A stretch of DNA of 64,000 bases from assembly GCA_022843265.1 (NCBI GenBank), contig JALHNZ010000007.1:41612-105611 (forward strand), written 5' to 3'. Shown here piece by piece: positions 17,917 to 26,470 of this stretch (its first letter is position 1; each line of letters starts with the position of its first letter). The stretch is from Gemmatimonadaceae bacterium (lineage in GTDB: Bacteria; Gemmatimonadota; Gemmatimonadetes; Gemmatimonadales; Gemmatimonadaceae). The notes under the pieces were generated by a model. The model had not been told where the DNA came from. It saw only the letters and a program-made list of their open reading frames with translations, and made no database searches. The position numbers were made by a program, and so were the translations under genes.

Positions 17917-19194
17917 CTCGGGCTTGGCTTCACCCGATCTGAGCAGCGACAAGCGGAACAGAATCGGACCGATTGTCTCATTAATGGCGATGATGGCGAG
18001 GAACAGCGTGCGCATTTCTTCACCGCGCTCTGGATAGACATTCGCCACGACACTCGAGAGTCCAATCGCCACACCAGCCTGACTGATCAAGCCCATCCAG
18101 GTGTATTTCGCGGCCGCTGGCTCCGCTTTCGCCCACCACGCCCCGAGTTGTGTTCCCGCCCAGATACCGGCGGCACGCACCACAACAATGGGAATCACAA
18201 GCGGCCAGAGTTGAATCACCGCTTCCGGTTTGATCTTGGCACCGGCCAGCGCGAAAAACACCACGAACACCGGCGCACCTGCCCGTTCCATCGCATGTCG
18301 TAAATGCTCTCCCTCGCCGCCGCCCGCATTCTCGGCCACGAATCCTGCGACGAGCAGCGTGAGCAACGTTTCAACATGCAGAAGCCCCGCGATCTCGGCA
18401 CCAAAAAACGCGACGAGAATGGCGAAAATGAAGAGCTCGCGCTTGATGAATCGCAAGTACAACGCGACAACGGCACCAAGCACCGCACCAACCAGCACGG
18501 CACCACCAATCTCCCACAGCACCGCCCACGAGGAGACCACGGGTCCGCCACTGGTTGGCGGAGCAAGCACACGCGTGAGCGCCAGCGCGCCGGAGAACGT
18601 GAGCACCACCGCAACGTCGGCAAGCAACACGACACCAAGCGTCGTGCGCGCCACCACGCCCTTCGCCCCGCTCTCGCTCAGCAACGCCATCGTGACCGCA
18701 GGGGAGTGCACGACGGCCACCGAAGCGAACAGAATGGAAAACCCGATGACTTCCGCCCACGGCGCACCATCAAGAAATGGCAAGTAGTGGTGCAGCGACA
18801 CGAGCACGACCACAATGCCGATGAACGACACCGACAACTCGGCCGTCATCATTTTCAGCAACAACACGCCACGCTTTCGCACTTCGTCAATCTGCAGCTC
18901 GGCACCAGCAAGAAACGCAATCAGCGCGATCGCCAACTCACTCACCGGCGCGAGCTGCTCCATCACCGGCACCGACACAAAGTTGAGTGCTGCCGGACCA
19001 ACCGCGAGTCCGGCCACCAGATAACCCACGATCTTTGGCAATCGCACGGTGGTTGCCAACTCGCCCACGCTGTACGCGCCAAGAATCAGGAACCCGAACG
19101 CCATTAACACGAGCGCCGCAGGCGTACCCTCACCGAGCGGAAGCACCGCCTGCATCAATAAATAGAGCAGCATCAACACAATGACGCGACGCAT
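17893..19194 (-). CDS. CPA2-type cation:proton antiporter, catalytic-type copy
   Basis: A 433-residue protein with about 12-13 membrane helices and the KefB/NapA-like fold. The core-domain helix has TLGVVLLADVAVVLTF, so the ion-binding aspartate (D193) is present. Another conserved piece is IVGYLVAGLAVGPAAL. There is no C-terminal TrkA-N domain, so it lacks the ligand gating of KefB/KefC. Its ATG shares one base (TGATG) with the stop of the upstream antiporter-like gene, showing tight coupling. Substrate, Na+ or K+ for H+, is not evident. Confidence 0.88.
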   Translation of the reverse strand: MRRVIVLMLLYLLMQAVLPLGEGTPAALVLMAFGFLILGAYSVGELATTVRLPKIVGYLVAGLAVGPAALNFVSVPVMEQLAPVSELAIALIAFLAGAELQIDEVRKRGVLLLKMMTAELSVSFIGIVVVLVSLHHYLPFLDGAPWAEVIGFSILFASVAVVHSPAVTMALLSESGAKGVVARTTLGVVLLADVAVVLTFSGALALTRVLAPPTSGGPVVSSWAVLWEIGGAVLVGAVLGAVVALYLRFIKRELFIFAILVAFFGAEIAGLLHVETLLTLLVAGFVAENAGGGEGEHLRHAMERAGAPVFVVFFALAGAKIKPEAVIQLWPLVIPIVVVRAAGIWAGTQLGAWWAKAEPAAAKYTWMGLISQAGVAIGLSSVVANVYPERGEEMRTLFLAIIAINETIGPILFRLSLLRSGEAKPESFRGGGH

Positions 19195-20651
19195 CAGTGC
19201 GGCTCTCCCTTTGACTTGTTCGACACACTGTCTGCCGCTTTGTCGACAGTCTGATCAGGAGCCGCCCGCTGCGCAGGCGCGTCTACTTCAGGACCAAACA
19301 GTGTGGTCGCCCCTTCGTTTTGCGGGGGCACGAAGACACCACTCACCGCGGCGTTCTCCGAGGTGATACTCGCACCGTTTTCTTCAGTCGCGTCTACCCA
19401 CGGCAGACGATGCGCAAGATCACGAAGCGGTTCCACAATCGGCAACAACGCGGCACGCACCAATCGCGCCGCCGCGAACTCCGTGAGCAGCACGGAAGCG
19501 AGGGCTGCGGTGAAGACCACGTCGCCAATCGGCAGCTCCGGTCGGCGCGCGTAGTCCAGCGCCAACGCCACCGTCAATCGACCCTGTCCAATCAGCGCCT
19601 TGCCCCAATCACGCCCTAACTGCGGCGTGGCCTTGTTCCACACCGTCGTTGCACGTGCCGCGTACACTTTGGACATCGTGCGCGTGACGAGATACAGCAG
19701 CACGACGGCCACCACCGTGAACGAAGTACTCGGTCGCCACGAAAGTCCTGCCAACAACAGCAGCACGTAATAGAATGGACGTTCGGCCTCCGCGAGCACC
19801 GTACGAAGCTCGGTGCGTCCGCGGCTCGTGTTCACCAGCACGATGCCAACCACCAGCGTGGCCAGCACCGGCGACACGTTCAAATACGCCGCGGCACCGC
19901 TGGCCAGAATGATCGCGCCGCCGAGCGAGACCACGAGTCGATCAACCTTTCGCTCTTCACCGAGAAACAAGTGAAAGAGCGCCCCGCCAAGCACACCCAC
20001 ACCGATCGTGATTACCGCCCACTCTGTTGGCGTGGGTGGTCGCAAGGCACTGGTGGGCGCGCGGTGTACCCAGGAAAACAGAATGCCGATCGTCATCACA
20101 GCAACAAAGGCGTTCACGCCGAGCGACGTCTCCAGCTGATTCACAACGGGCTCGCGACGTTTTCGATCGCGAAGCGCGATATCCAGGCCCGACGGGGTTG
20201 AGGCCACCGCAATCGCGCCCAGCGCGATGGCGGGCACAATCGCCCAGAATTCCGACGTCAATCCGAGCGTCGGCAACACCCACCACATGGCGGCCGTCAC
20301 AACGACCAGCGTCACGAGCGATTCAATAACGGCCAGTCGAAAGGTGAGGCCGGTGATACGAACCAGTCTGGGCAGGTAGAACTGCATGCCGACGGTCAGA
20401 CCGATCCAACCGGTACCCAGCACCACGATGGGACCGAACGACTCTGCAGACTCGACGGAAATGACCCCGGAGACCTGTGGACCGAGCAAAATACCCAGCA
20501 CCAGATACTCCGCTCCTGATACGATCAGCAGGCGCTTGGCCAGCCACTCGTAGAGCAGGTGCGTCGCGAGATAAGCGGTCGCGACCACAATGATCAGGAC
20601 CAGCGAAGCGCTCACGCAGAACGGGCTGAGGGGAGAACACGGTGACGTCAT
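19194..20651 (-). CDS. CPA2-type antiporter-like protein lacking the core aspartate
   Basis: A 485-residue membrane protein with 12-13 helices and an acidic cytoplasmic tail (about residues 410-485). It has the CPA2 pattern, but the core helix reads ETSLGVNAFVAVMTIG, so Asn (N180) stands where the ion-binding Asp is expected. The start is uncertain: ATG 20651 has no clear ribosome site, and GTG 20615 is an alternative. Its stop overlaps the start of the partner antiporter by one base. It may form a heteromer or act as a sensor/regulator (inference). Confidence 0.83.
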   Translation of the reverse strand: MTSPCSPLSPFCVSASLVLIIVVATAYLATHLLYEWLAKRLLIVSGAEYLVLGILLGPQVSGVISVESAESFGPIVVLGTGWIGLTVGMQFYLPRLVRITGLTFRLAVIESLVTLVVVTAAMWWVLPTLGLTSEFWAIVPAIALGAIAVASTPSGLDIALRDRKRREPVVNQLETSLGVNAFVAVMTIGILFSWVHRAPTSALRPPTPTEWAVITIGVGVLGGALFHLFLGEERKVDRLVVSLGGAIILASGAAAYLNVSPVLATLVVGIVLVNTSRGRTELRTVLAEAERPFYYVLLLLAGLSWRPSTSFTVVAVVLLYLVTRTMSKVYAARATTVWNKATPQLGRDWGKALIGQGRLTVALALDYARRPELPIGDVVFTAALASVLLTEFAAARLVRAALLPIVEPLRDLAHRLPWVDATEENGASITSENAAVSGVFVPPQNEGATTLFGPEVDAPAQRAAPDQTVDKAADSVSNKSKGEPH

Positions 20652-20782
20652 TTCGTTCGTGACGTCGTTGGTCGGCTAGCCTCGCAAGCTATGCTGCGGA
20701 CAACTGATCGGCACCCTCAGTCGGGCACTTTGACCGCCTGCATTTTGTTGTTCCGCCAGATCCATCACTAGGTTTTTCCACT

Positions 20783-22003
20783 GTGTCTGCACCAGCCGCT
20801 CCGATCGCTCCCAATGCGTATTTAACGCACGCGCCCCTCGGGCTCGTGCTGCTGCTCGGCACGCTGATGGCGTTCGGACCGCTATCGATCGATACATACC
20901 TGCCCGCGTTTCCCGCAATCGGACAGGCATTTGGCGCCGATGCGGCAGCGGTGCAGAAAACGCTGTCCATGTACTTTGCCGGTCTTGCTGTTGGTCAGGT
21001 GGTGTATGGACCATTGGCCGATCGATTCGGACGACGCGCGCCGCTGCTGGGCGGCATGACCCTGTATGTGATCGCGGCCGTTGGCTGCGCCACGGCGCCA
21101 TCGCTTGGCGCACTCACGATCTGGCGCTTCGCACAGGCGCTTGGTGGGTGCAGCGGCATGGTGATTACCCGCGCCGTGGTGCGCGACAAATTTGAGCCGC
21201 GCGAAATGGCGCGTGTCTTCTCGCAGTTGATGCTGGTCATGGGGGTGGCGCCCATTCTTGCGCCACTGCTCGGCAGTACCCTGCTCACCATGTTCGGCTG
21301 GCGCGGAATTTTTGCGACGCTCGCTGTACTCGGTACGGCGTGCTTGATCGCGCAGGCGCTGTTTCTCTCGGAATCGCTGCCAGTCGAACGCCGTGCCAAG
21401 GCGGGCCTGCGCACGATTGTGTCGACCTATGCCTCCCTGATACGCGACCCGCGGTTTCTCGCACCCGTGATTGGGGCCGGACTGTTGTGGAGCACCATGT
21501 TCGTGTACATCGGCGGCGCACCGTTTGTGTATATGGAGCTGTTTCATGTGTCGCCCACCGCGTTCGGAATATTTTTCGGCGCGAACGCGGCCGGCATGAT
21601 TGGCGCGGCGCAGATCAATGCACGGCAACTTCGTGTGCACTCGCCGGGCGCCCTGCTGCGTTTTGGCGCCGCGCTCGTGACCATCGCCGGCTTTGCGCTG
21701 CTGCTGGCCCTGCTGAGCGGACGCGGTGGACTCTTTGCGGTGGCCATTCCGATCTTTTTCATGCTGTCCGGACTCGGCTTCATCGGCGGCAACGCCTCGT
21801 CGGCAGCGCTGGCACCCTTTCCGCACGCCGCGGGCAGTGCATCGGCTCTCATGGGCACGGTACAGTTTGCGATTGGCGCAATTGCCGGCGCGATCGCCGC
21901 AGCGCTGTTCAACGGGACCGGCGTCGCCATGGGCGTTGTGATTGCGCTGGCCGCGTCAACGGGCGCACTCGTGGTCGTGAGGTGGCGTGTAGGCGGGCGC
22001 TGA
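20783..22003 (+). CDS. Bcr/CflA-family drug-resistance MFS transporter
   Basis: A 406-residue, 12-helix major facilitator protein starting at GTG 20783. The N-terminus carries the Bcr/CflA signature MAFGPLSIDTYLPAFP, and the MFS loop motif A is YGPLADRFGRRAPLL. The motif ALGGCSGMVITRAVVRD with an acidic residue after helix 5 also fits. Family members export bicyclomycin, sulfonamides, chloramphenicol or small peptides using the proton gradient. It is divergent from the antiporter pair across a 131-bp gap. The true substrate is unknown. Confidence 0.92.
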   Translation: MSAPAAPIAPNAYLTHAPLGLVLLLGTLMAFGPLSIDTYLPAFPAIGQAFGADAAAVQKTLSMYFAGLAVGQVVYGPLADRFGRRAPLLGGMTLYVIAAVGCATAPSLGALTIWRFAQALGGCSGMVITRAVVRDKFEPREMARVFSQLMLVMGVAPILAPLLGSTLLTMFGWRGIFATLAVLGTACLIAQALFLSESLPVERRAKAGLRTIVSTYASLIRDPRFLAPVIGAGLLWSTMFVYIGGAPFVYMELFHVSPTAFGIFFGANAAGMIGAAQINARQLRVHSPGALLRFGAALVTIAGFALLLALLSGRGGLFAVAIPIFFMLSGLGFIGGNASSAALAPFPHAAGSASALMGTVQFAIGAIAGAIAAALFNGTGVAMGVVIALAASTGALVVVRWRVGGR

Positions 22004-22082
22004 GCTGTATTGTAACGGCATCATAACATGGCTGTGCCGAACGTGCGACGTACGTAATCTTTGGGCGAACCCTCTCCCAACT

Positions 22083-23192
22083 ATGCACATGCTTCGTCGA
22101 TACGTCGCCTTCTCCGCATTCGCGCTGGCCGCGTGCTCAGGCGCGGACACCACGCCTGCTGCAACCGCAGACGTCACCTTGTCCGCGGCGCCAATTGCGA
22201 CCGACACGCTGACACCGGTCGTGATCACCGATACGCTGCCCGGTGATAGCGATGATCCGGCGCTCTGGCTGCATCCGTCGGACCCGTCACTGAGCCTGGT
22301 GCTCGGCACCGACAAGGGAGACACGACGGGTGGTGTGTACGTGTTCGATCTGGCGGGCAAGATCGATCGTACGCGCAGTGTGTCGCCGCTGCAGCGCATG
22401 AACAACGTGGACGTGGCGCAAGGCGCAGCCCTCGGCGGCGCCACGTTGGATATCGCGGTTGCAACGGAACGGAATCGACAGATGCTGCGCGTGTTTTCAT
22501 TGCCCGACATGCGTCCCATCGACAACGACGGCATTCTGCTGTTTGACGGCGACACCACGCGCGCCCCGATGGGCGTGAGTATCTATCGTCGACCAAGTGA
22601 CGGTGCAACATTTGCCATTGTTGGCGGCAAAGCCGGACCCACAGATGGCACCTACTTGTGGCAGTACCGACTGGAAGCCGACGCGAACGGTGTTGTGACC
22701 GGCACCAAAGTCCGTGCGTTCGGCGCCTACAGCGGTCGCAAGGAAATCGAAGCGATCACGGTGGACGATGCGCTCGGCTACGTGTACTACAGCGACGAAG
22801 GTGTGGGTGTGCGCAAGTATTACGCGGATCCCGATAGCAGCAACACAGAGCTCGCGCTCTTCGCCACCACAAACGTGATCGATGATCATGAAGGACTCGC
22901 CATTTTCGAACGTGATGCGAGCACCGGTTACATCGTGATGTCTGACCAGGGCGCGAACCGCATCCACATCTACACGCGCGAAGGGGTGCAGGGCGCGCCG
23001 CACCAGCATGAGCTTCTGGCCATCATCCCAACACGCGCCAGCGAGACGGACGGACTTGAAGTGACGTCGCAGGCTGTAGGCGCGGCGTTTCCTCAGGGAT
23101 TGCTGGTCATGATGTCCAACCGCGGCGCGTTTCACTACTACGATTGGCGTGATGTGCAGCGTGTGATCGACAAACTCCGCGGCGCGCCGTAA
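22083..23192 (+). CDS. Beta-propeller phytase lipoprotein
   Basis: A 369-residue enzyme expected to release phosphate from phytate (inositol hexakisphosphate) with calcium. The signal peptide ends in the lipobox LAAC with lipid-acceptor C18, so it is probably anchored outside the cytoplasm. Six-bladed phytase motifs are visible: GDSDDPALWLHPSDP, then LGTDKG, then EIEAITVDDALGYVYYSDE, then HEGLAIF and SDQGANRIHIY. These acidic positions bind calcium and substrate phosphates in the family. The coding sequence ends inside the first unit of a 13-bp tandem repeat. It would supply phosphate from soil phytate. Confidence 0.93.
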   Translation: MHMLRRYVAFSAFALAACSGADTTPAATADVTLSAAPIATDTLTPVVITDTLPGDSDDPALWLHPSDPSLSLVLGTDKGDTTGGVYVFDLAGKIDRTRSVSPLQRMNNVDVAQGAALGGATLDIAVATERNRQMLRVFSLPDMRPIDNDGILLFDGDTTRAPMGVSIYRRPSDGATFAIVGGKAGPTDGTYLWQYRLEADANGVVTGTKVRAFGAYSGRKEIEAITVDDALGYVYYSDEGVGVRKYYADPDSSNTELALFATTNVIDDHEGLAIFERDASTGYIVMSDQGANRIHIYTREGVQGAPHQHELLAIIPTRASETDGLEVTSQAVGAAFPQGLLVMMSNRGAFHYYDWRDVQRVIDKLRGAP

Positions 23193-23239
23193 CCGCGCGT
23201 CGTAACCGCGCGTCGTAACCGCGCGTCGTAACCGCGCGT
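23188..23239. repeat. Four perfect 13-bp tandem repeats
   Basis: CGTAACCGCGCGT occurs four times in a row without mismatch. The TAA of the first unit (23190-23192) is the phytase stop codon. The array ends 6 bp before the stop of the convergent SDR gene. It is a short tandem array, not a CRISPR: there are no spacers. Confidence 0.95.
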
Positions 23240-23245
23240 TGGTGG

Positions 23246-24814
23246 CTACCAGTCCGTTGGACGATAATCCTTCAGAAATTGGCCCCAGACATGTTCGCCG
23301 GTCAGCGCGCCTGAAATAATCGGATCAACAATACGCGCCGCGCCGTCTACAATGTCGAGTGGTGGATGAAACCGATGGTTTTCCACCTTTCGTGCGGCGA
23401 TTTCTGCCACATCTTCATCCGTCACCCAGCCGGTATCCACGCTGTTCATGTGGATACCGTCCTGCACGTAGTCTGCGGCAGACGTGCGCGTCATCATGTT
23501 CAGCGCCGCTTTCGCCATGTTCGTGTGGGGATGGCGCGTGGTTTTGTTATTGCGGTAAAACTGCCCTTCCATCGCGGACACGTTCACAATGTGCATATCC
23601 CGACACGGGTGACGCAGCATGAGCGGCTTGAGCCGCGCATTAATCAGGAACGGCGCCACCGCATTCACGAGCTGCACTTCGAGCAGCTCCACACTTGGCA
23701 CTTCGTGCATAAGCAGGCGCCACGAATTGCGGTCCCGCAGATCCACCTGTTGCAGATCCTGATCCAGCTGCCCGGCGGGAAATAGTGTCGGCTCCTGCAC
23801 GGCGTCTTCCGGCAACAGCACCAGCTGAGAGAGCGCCGCCGCGTGTGTCAGCCCAATGTGATCGCGCGAGATTGCCGTAGCGTTGCCCGGCGACGAGACC
23901 TTTCCCTGCGATGCCTGTGCAACGTCTCCGCTCCCGAGCGCGCGCGATTCGCGCCACTGCTCATAACGCCCCAGGACGCGCGTAGCTTTTGCCGACAGCG
24001 TGTGGAGCGACGCCGCTTCCGCGGACATCATGTGCGCATAAAACGCTGGCGGACGACGCACCGTCTGACAGGCGTTGTTGATGATGTAGTCGAGTCGTGA
24101 TTCGGTGCGCAGCAACTCACTGCAAAACGCTTCAACGCTCGGCGTGTGCCGAAGGTCGAGTCCGAACACTTCGAGTCGATCGCTCCATTCGTTGAAGTCG
24201 GGTTCGGCGGCGTATCGTTCCGCGGAATCGCGCGGAAAGCGTGTCGTGACCAGCAATCGCGCACCGCAGCGCAGCAGTTTGAGCCCCGCCTGATATCCGA
24301 TCTTGACGCGACCGCCGGTGAGTAGCGCGGTACGTCCACTCAAATCCGCGAGCTCGGTGCGCTTCGCGAAGTTGAAGTCAGCACACGCGCCACACATCTG
24401 ATCATAGAAGTGATGAATCGCGGTGAACTTGTCTTTGCAGATGTAACAGTGCTGCGGGACAATCGCCTCGCGCTCGCCGTTCACAATGTCGTCTGGCATG
24501 CGTTCCGACTCGCTCGCTCCCGACTCCAGCCGGTACACATTCGGTGTGGTAAACACCGGGCGGCGGCGCAACTCGCGGATTCCCGTGTCCTGCAGCACCT
24601 CGTCATCACGACGCGCTGCGGCCGCCTTTCGTTCACGCACCGTGGCCTTCACCATGGACCGACGTGCTTTCGCGTCGGGGTGAAAGACATGGGCGACGAG
24701 CTCAAGAAAGCGCAGCCGATCGGCCTCGGGCACGCCAACCAGTAACGATCGGTCCTCTACCACTCTCGCCAGTAACGCCGTCGCCTGCCGCAGTTCGTCA
24801 GAAAAGGAACTCAC
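23246..24814 (-). CDS. Unusual SDR-like oxidoreductase with a zinc-type Cys motif
   Basis: I start this 522-residue protein at GTG 24814, 37 bp after the cytochrome gene's stop. An N-terminal helical region (about 1-115) precedes a four-Cys motif, CYICKDK (C123, C126) and CGAC (C141, C144), which can bind zinc. The Rossmann domain begins at about 160 with LLTGGRVKIGYQAG and has YIINNACQ. The catalytic Ser is kept (S413 in NVSAMEGQFY) and Lys is kept (K435 in NMAKAAL), but the Tyr position four residues earlier is Thr (T431). Insertions near 270-370 enlarge it to twice a normal SDR. Substrate unknown. Confidence 0.82.
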   Translation of the reverse strand: MSSFSDELRQATALLARVVEDRSLLVGVPEADRLRFLELVAHVFHPDAKARRSMVKATVRERKAAAARRDDEVLQDTGIRELRRRPVFTTPNVYRLESGASESERMPDDIVNGEREAIVPQHCYICKDKFTAIHHFYDQMCGACADFNFAKRTELADLSGRTALLTGGRVKIGYQAGLKLLRCGARLLVTTRFPRDSAERYAAEPDFNEWSDRLEVFGLDLRHTPSVEAFCSELLRTESRLDYIINNACQTVRRPPAFYAHMMSAEAASLHTLSAKATRVLGRYEQWRESRALGSGDVAQASQGKVSSPGNATAISRDHIGLTHAAALSQLVLLPEDAVQEPTLFPAGQLDQDLQQVDLRDRNSWRLLMHEVPSVELLEVQLVNAVAPFLINARLKPLMLRHPCRDMHIVNVSAMEGQFYRNNKTTRHPHTNMAKAALNMMTRTSAADYVQDGIHMNSVDTGWVTDEDVAEIAARKVENHRFHPPLDIVDGAARIVDPIISGALTGEHVWGQFLKDYRPTDW

Positions 24815-24851
24815 TGTTACTTCAGTCCAGAGAAACGAATACTCGCGACAT

Positions 24852-25295
24852 TCACTTCTTGTCGCGGGAAATAGACCACACGTACGCCGACACCGCGCGC
24901 ACGTGTTCATCCGTGAGATTCATTGGTCCGCCACGTCCGCGCATCGGCCGGCGCGTCGAGTCCTTGAGTGCTTCGCGAGGAACTCCAGCGGTGATGACGC
25001 GAACCAGCGCGTCGAACGAACCATCCGCGTGCAGCCAGCTCCCGGTTTTCAGGCTGGGACCGTTCTCACCGCCCACGCCACCGTTCCCGTGGCAACGCTG
25101 ACACGACCCGCCGCTGAAGAGCGAATCGCCGAGCGCGACCAGCTGCGGCGTGACGCCGTTTGGCATGACCGGCGCGGCGTTGTTGGACGAGCCCGACGCC
25201 ATGGCCGGAGCTGTGCTGGGCGCTGAACGCTGACACGCGACAAGGAATGCAGCGCCGCTGATGAGAATGGCCGGTGCGAGGGAGCGGAAGCGCAT
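24852..25295 (-). CDS. Cytochrome c lipoprotein
   Basis: A 147-residue protein started at ATG 25295. The signal peptide ends in the lipobox LVAC (C21), followed by an Ala/Ser-rich linker. One haem site is CQRCHG (C65, C68, H69), and Met residues in RRPMRGRGGPMNLT are candidates for the distal ligand. The domain has the size of a class I cytochrome c. It is 37 bp upstream of the zinc-motif SDR gene and probably co-transcribed with it, so it could be an electron partner (inference). Confidence 0.88.
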   Translation of the reverse strand: MRFRSLAPAILISGAAFLVACQRSAPSTAPAMASGSSNNAAPVMPNGVTPQLVALGDSLFSGGSCQRCHGNGGVGGENGPSLKTGSWLHADGSFDALVRVITAGVPREALKDSTRRPMRGRGGPMNLTDEHVRAVSAYVWSISRDKK

Positions 25296-25501
25296 ACGAT
25301 CTCGGTGGAGGAAGGTGAGCGGACCGGGAGAGCGGCCTCCGACCTCGGAGGTGATCGCCAAAAGCTATCGCGTCCACTGGAATTGCGGGTGTCCCACCGC
25401 CGCGATTCGTGCCTGGGAGTGATGCAGATGACCCACGCCGGGTAATGCCTGTTGTCTCGATATTCCCCACGGTCACGAACTTTTCAGGAAGACACACTCC
25501 C

Positions 25502-25909
25502 ATGCGCCTTCTCACCACCACCCTGCTCACGCTTGTCCTGACGGCCGCCTGCTCCTCCGGGGCACCGACCGACTTCTCTGCGCCGCCGCCTCAGAATCAG
25601 GGGATCGTGGCGGGTGAGGTAACGGCTACGGCGAAACGGCCGCAGCTCACCATCCGTAATGGCACCAGTCTCGCGGCCGGGTACCTCGCGGTTGATGAAA
25701 ACCAGCTGATCATTGCGATGTATCCTCCCTGTGTTACCTGCACCAAGCTTGCGCCTGGCGGCACGGTGGTGATCCCGTACACGTCGATCGATGGCTATAC
25801 GGCCAACTCGCGTGTCGCCAAGGTGCTCTACTGGAGCTACATCCCCGGCCCGAACGGCACTCCCGTCCCGAGCGGGCCGATTCACACTCTAGATGTTCGA
25901 CTGAACTAA
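25502..25909 (+). CDS. Small lipoprotein, first gene of the ECF/CBM48 operon
   Basis: A 135-residue protein from ATG 25502 with lipobox LTAAC. The mature part has two Cys close together in YPPCVTCTKL and an otherwise beta-rich sequence (IRNGTSLAAGYLAVDENQL). I do not recognise the family. The stop is 6 bp before the ECF sigma factor start, which suggests a shared transcript and a role in the same envelope pathway. Confidence 0.75.
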   Translation: MRLLTTTLLTLVLTAACSSGAPTDFSAPPPQNQGIVAGEVTATAKRPQLTIRNGTSLAAGYLAVDENQLIIAMYPPCVTCTKLAPGGTVVIPYTSIDGYTANSRVAKVLYWSYIPGPNGTPVPSGPIHTLDVRLN

Positions 25910-25915
25910 TCACGC

Positions 25916-26470
25916 GTGACGTCTTTAACCTCCGATTTTCCTGCCATCATTGAACGCGCGCAGCGCGGCGACCGCGTGGCCTTTGCACAGCTGGTCGACG
26001 CGCTGTATCCGCGAGCACTTCGCTTCGCCGCGCAGATGCTCAGCCACACGGAAGATGCAGAAGAAGCGGTGCAGGACACATTCGTGCGCGTGCATCGCTA
26101 CATCGGTGGATTTCAACTTGGGGCGCCGTTCGAACCATGGTTCTTTCGCATTCTGGCCAATCGATGCCGAACGGCGATCGAAAAACGTCAGCGGCATCAC
26201 GCCGTTGTTGAATACGGCGATGTACCACACGATGCCGCGGCAGACTACCGCACACCGCTACCCGATGAGTTTCGCATCGCCGTGTTCCGAGTCTTGAACA
26301 CACTTCCGGCCGAACAACGCGAAGCATTTTTGTTACGACACATTGAAGACCTGAGTTACGACGACATGATCGATATTACCGGGGCCAGCCTTTCTGCATT
26401 GCGCATGCGCGTCAAGCGCGCCTGCGACGCGCTGCGCCTGCAACTCGCCGAGGTGTACCATGATCGGTGA
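25916..26470 (+). CDS. ECF-type RNA polymerase sigma factor
   Basis: A 184-residue sigma-70 family regulator from GTG 25916. Region 2 spans about residues 20-90 (EDAEEAVQDTFVRVHRYIG, the core-binding and -10 recognition part). Region 4 spans about 120-175 (EAFLLRHIEDLSYDDMIDI, then LSALRMRVKRACDAL, a helix-turn-helix for the -35 element). No ribosome site is obvious before the GTG, which fits coupling to the lipoprotein 6 bp upstream. The next gene, a membrane protein, overlaps it by 11 bp and takes the anti-sigma position. Confidence 0.95.
   Translation: MTSLTSDFPAIIERAQRGDRVAFAQLVDALYPRALRFAAQMLSHTEDAEEAVQDTFVRVHRYIGGFQLGAPFEPWFFRILANRCRTAIEKRQRHHAVVEYGDVPHDAAADYRTPLPDEFRIAVFRVLNTLPAEQREAFLLRHIEDLSYDDMIDITGASLSALRMRVKRACDALRLQLAEVYHDR

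Noticed and set aside
20882..21826. A 314-codon minus-strand open frame
   Set aside because: It is antisense to the Bcr/CflA transporter, which has clear MFS motifs.
23188..23239. CRISPR-like array
   Set aside because: The 13-bp units are directly adjacent, with no spacers and no cas genes; it is a simple tandem repeat.
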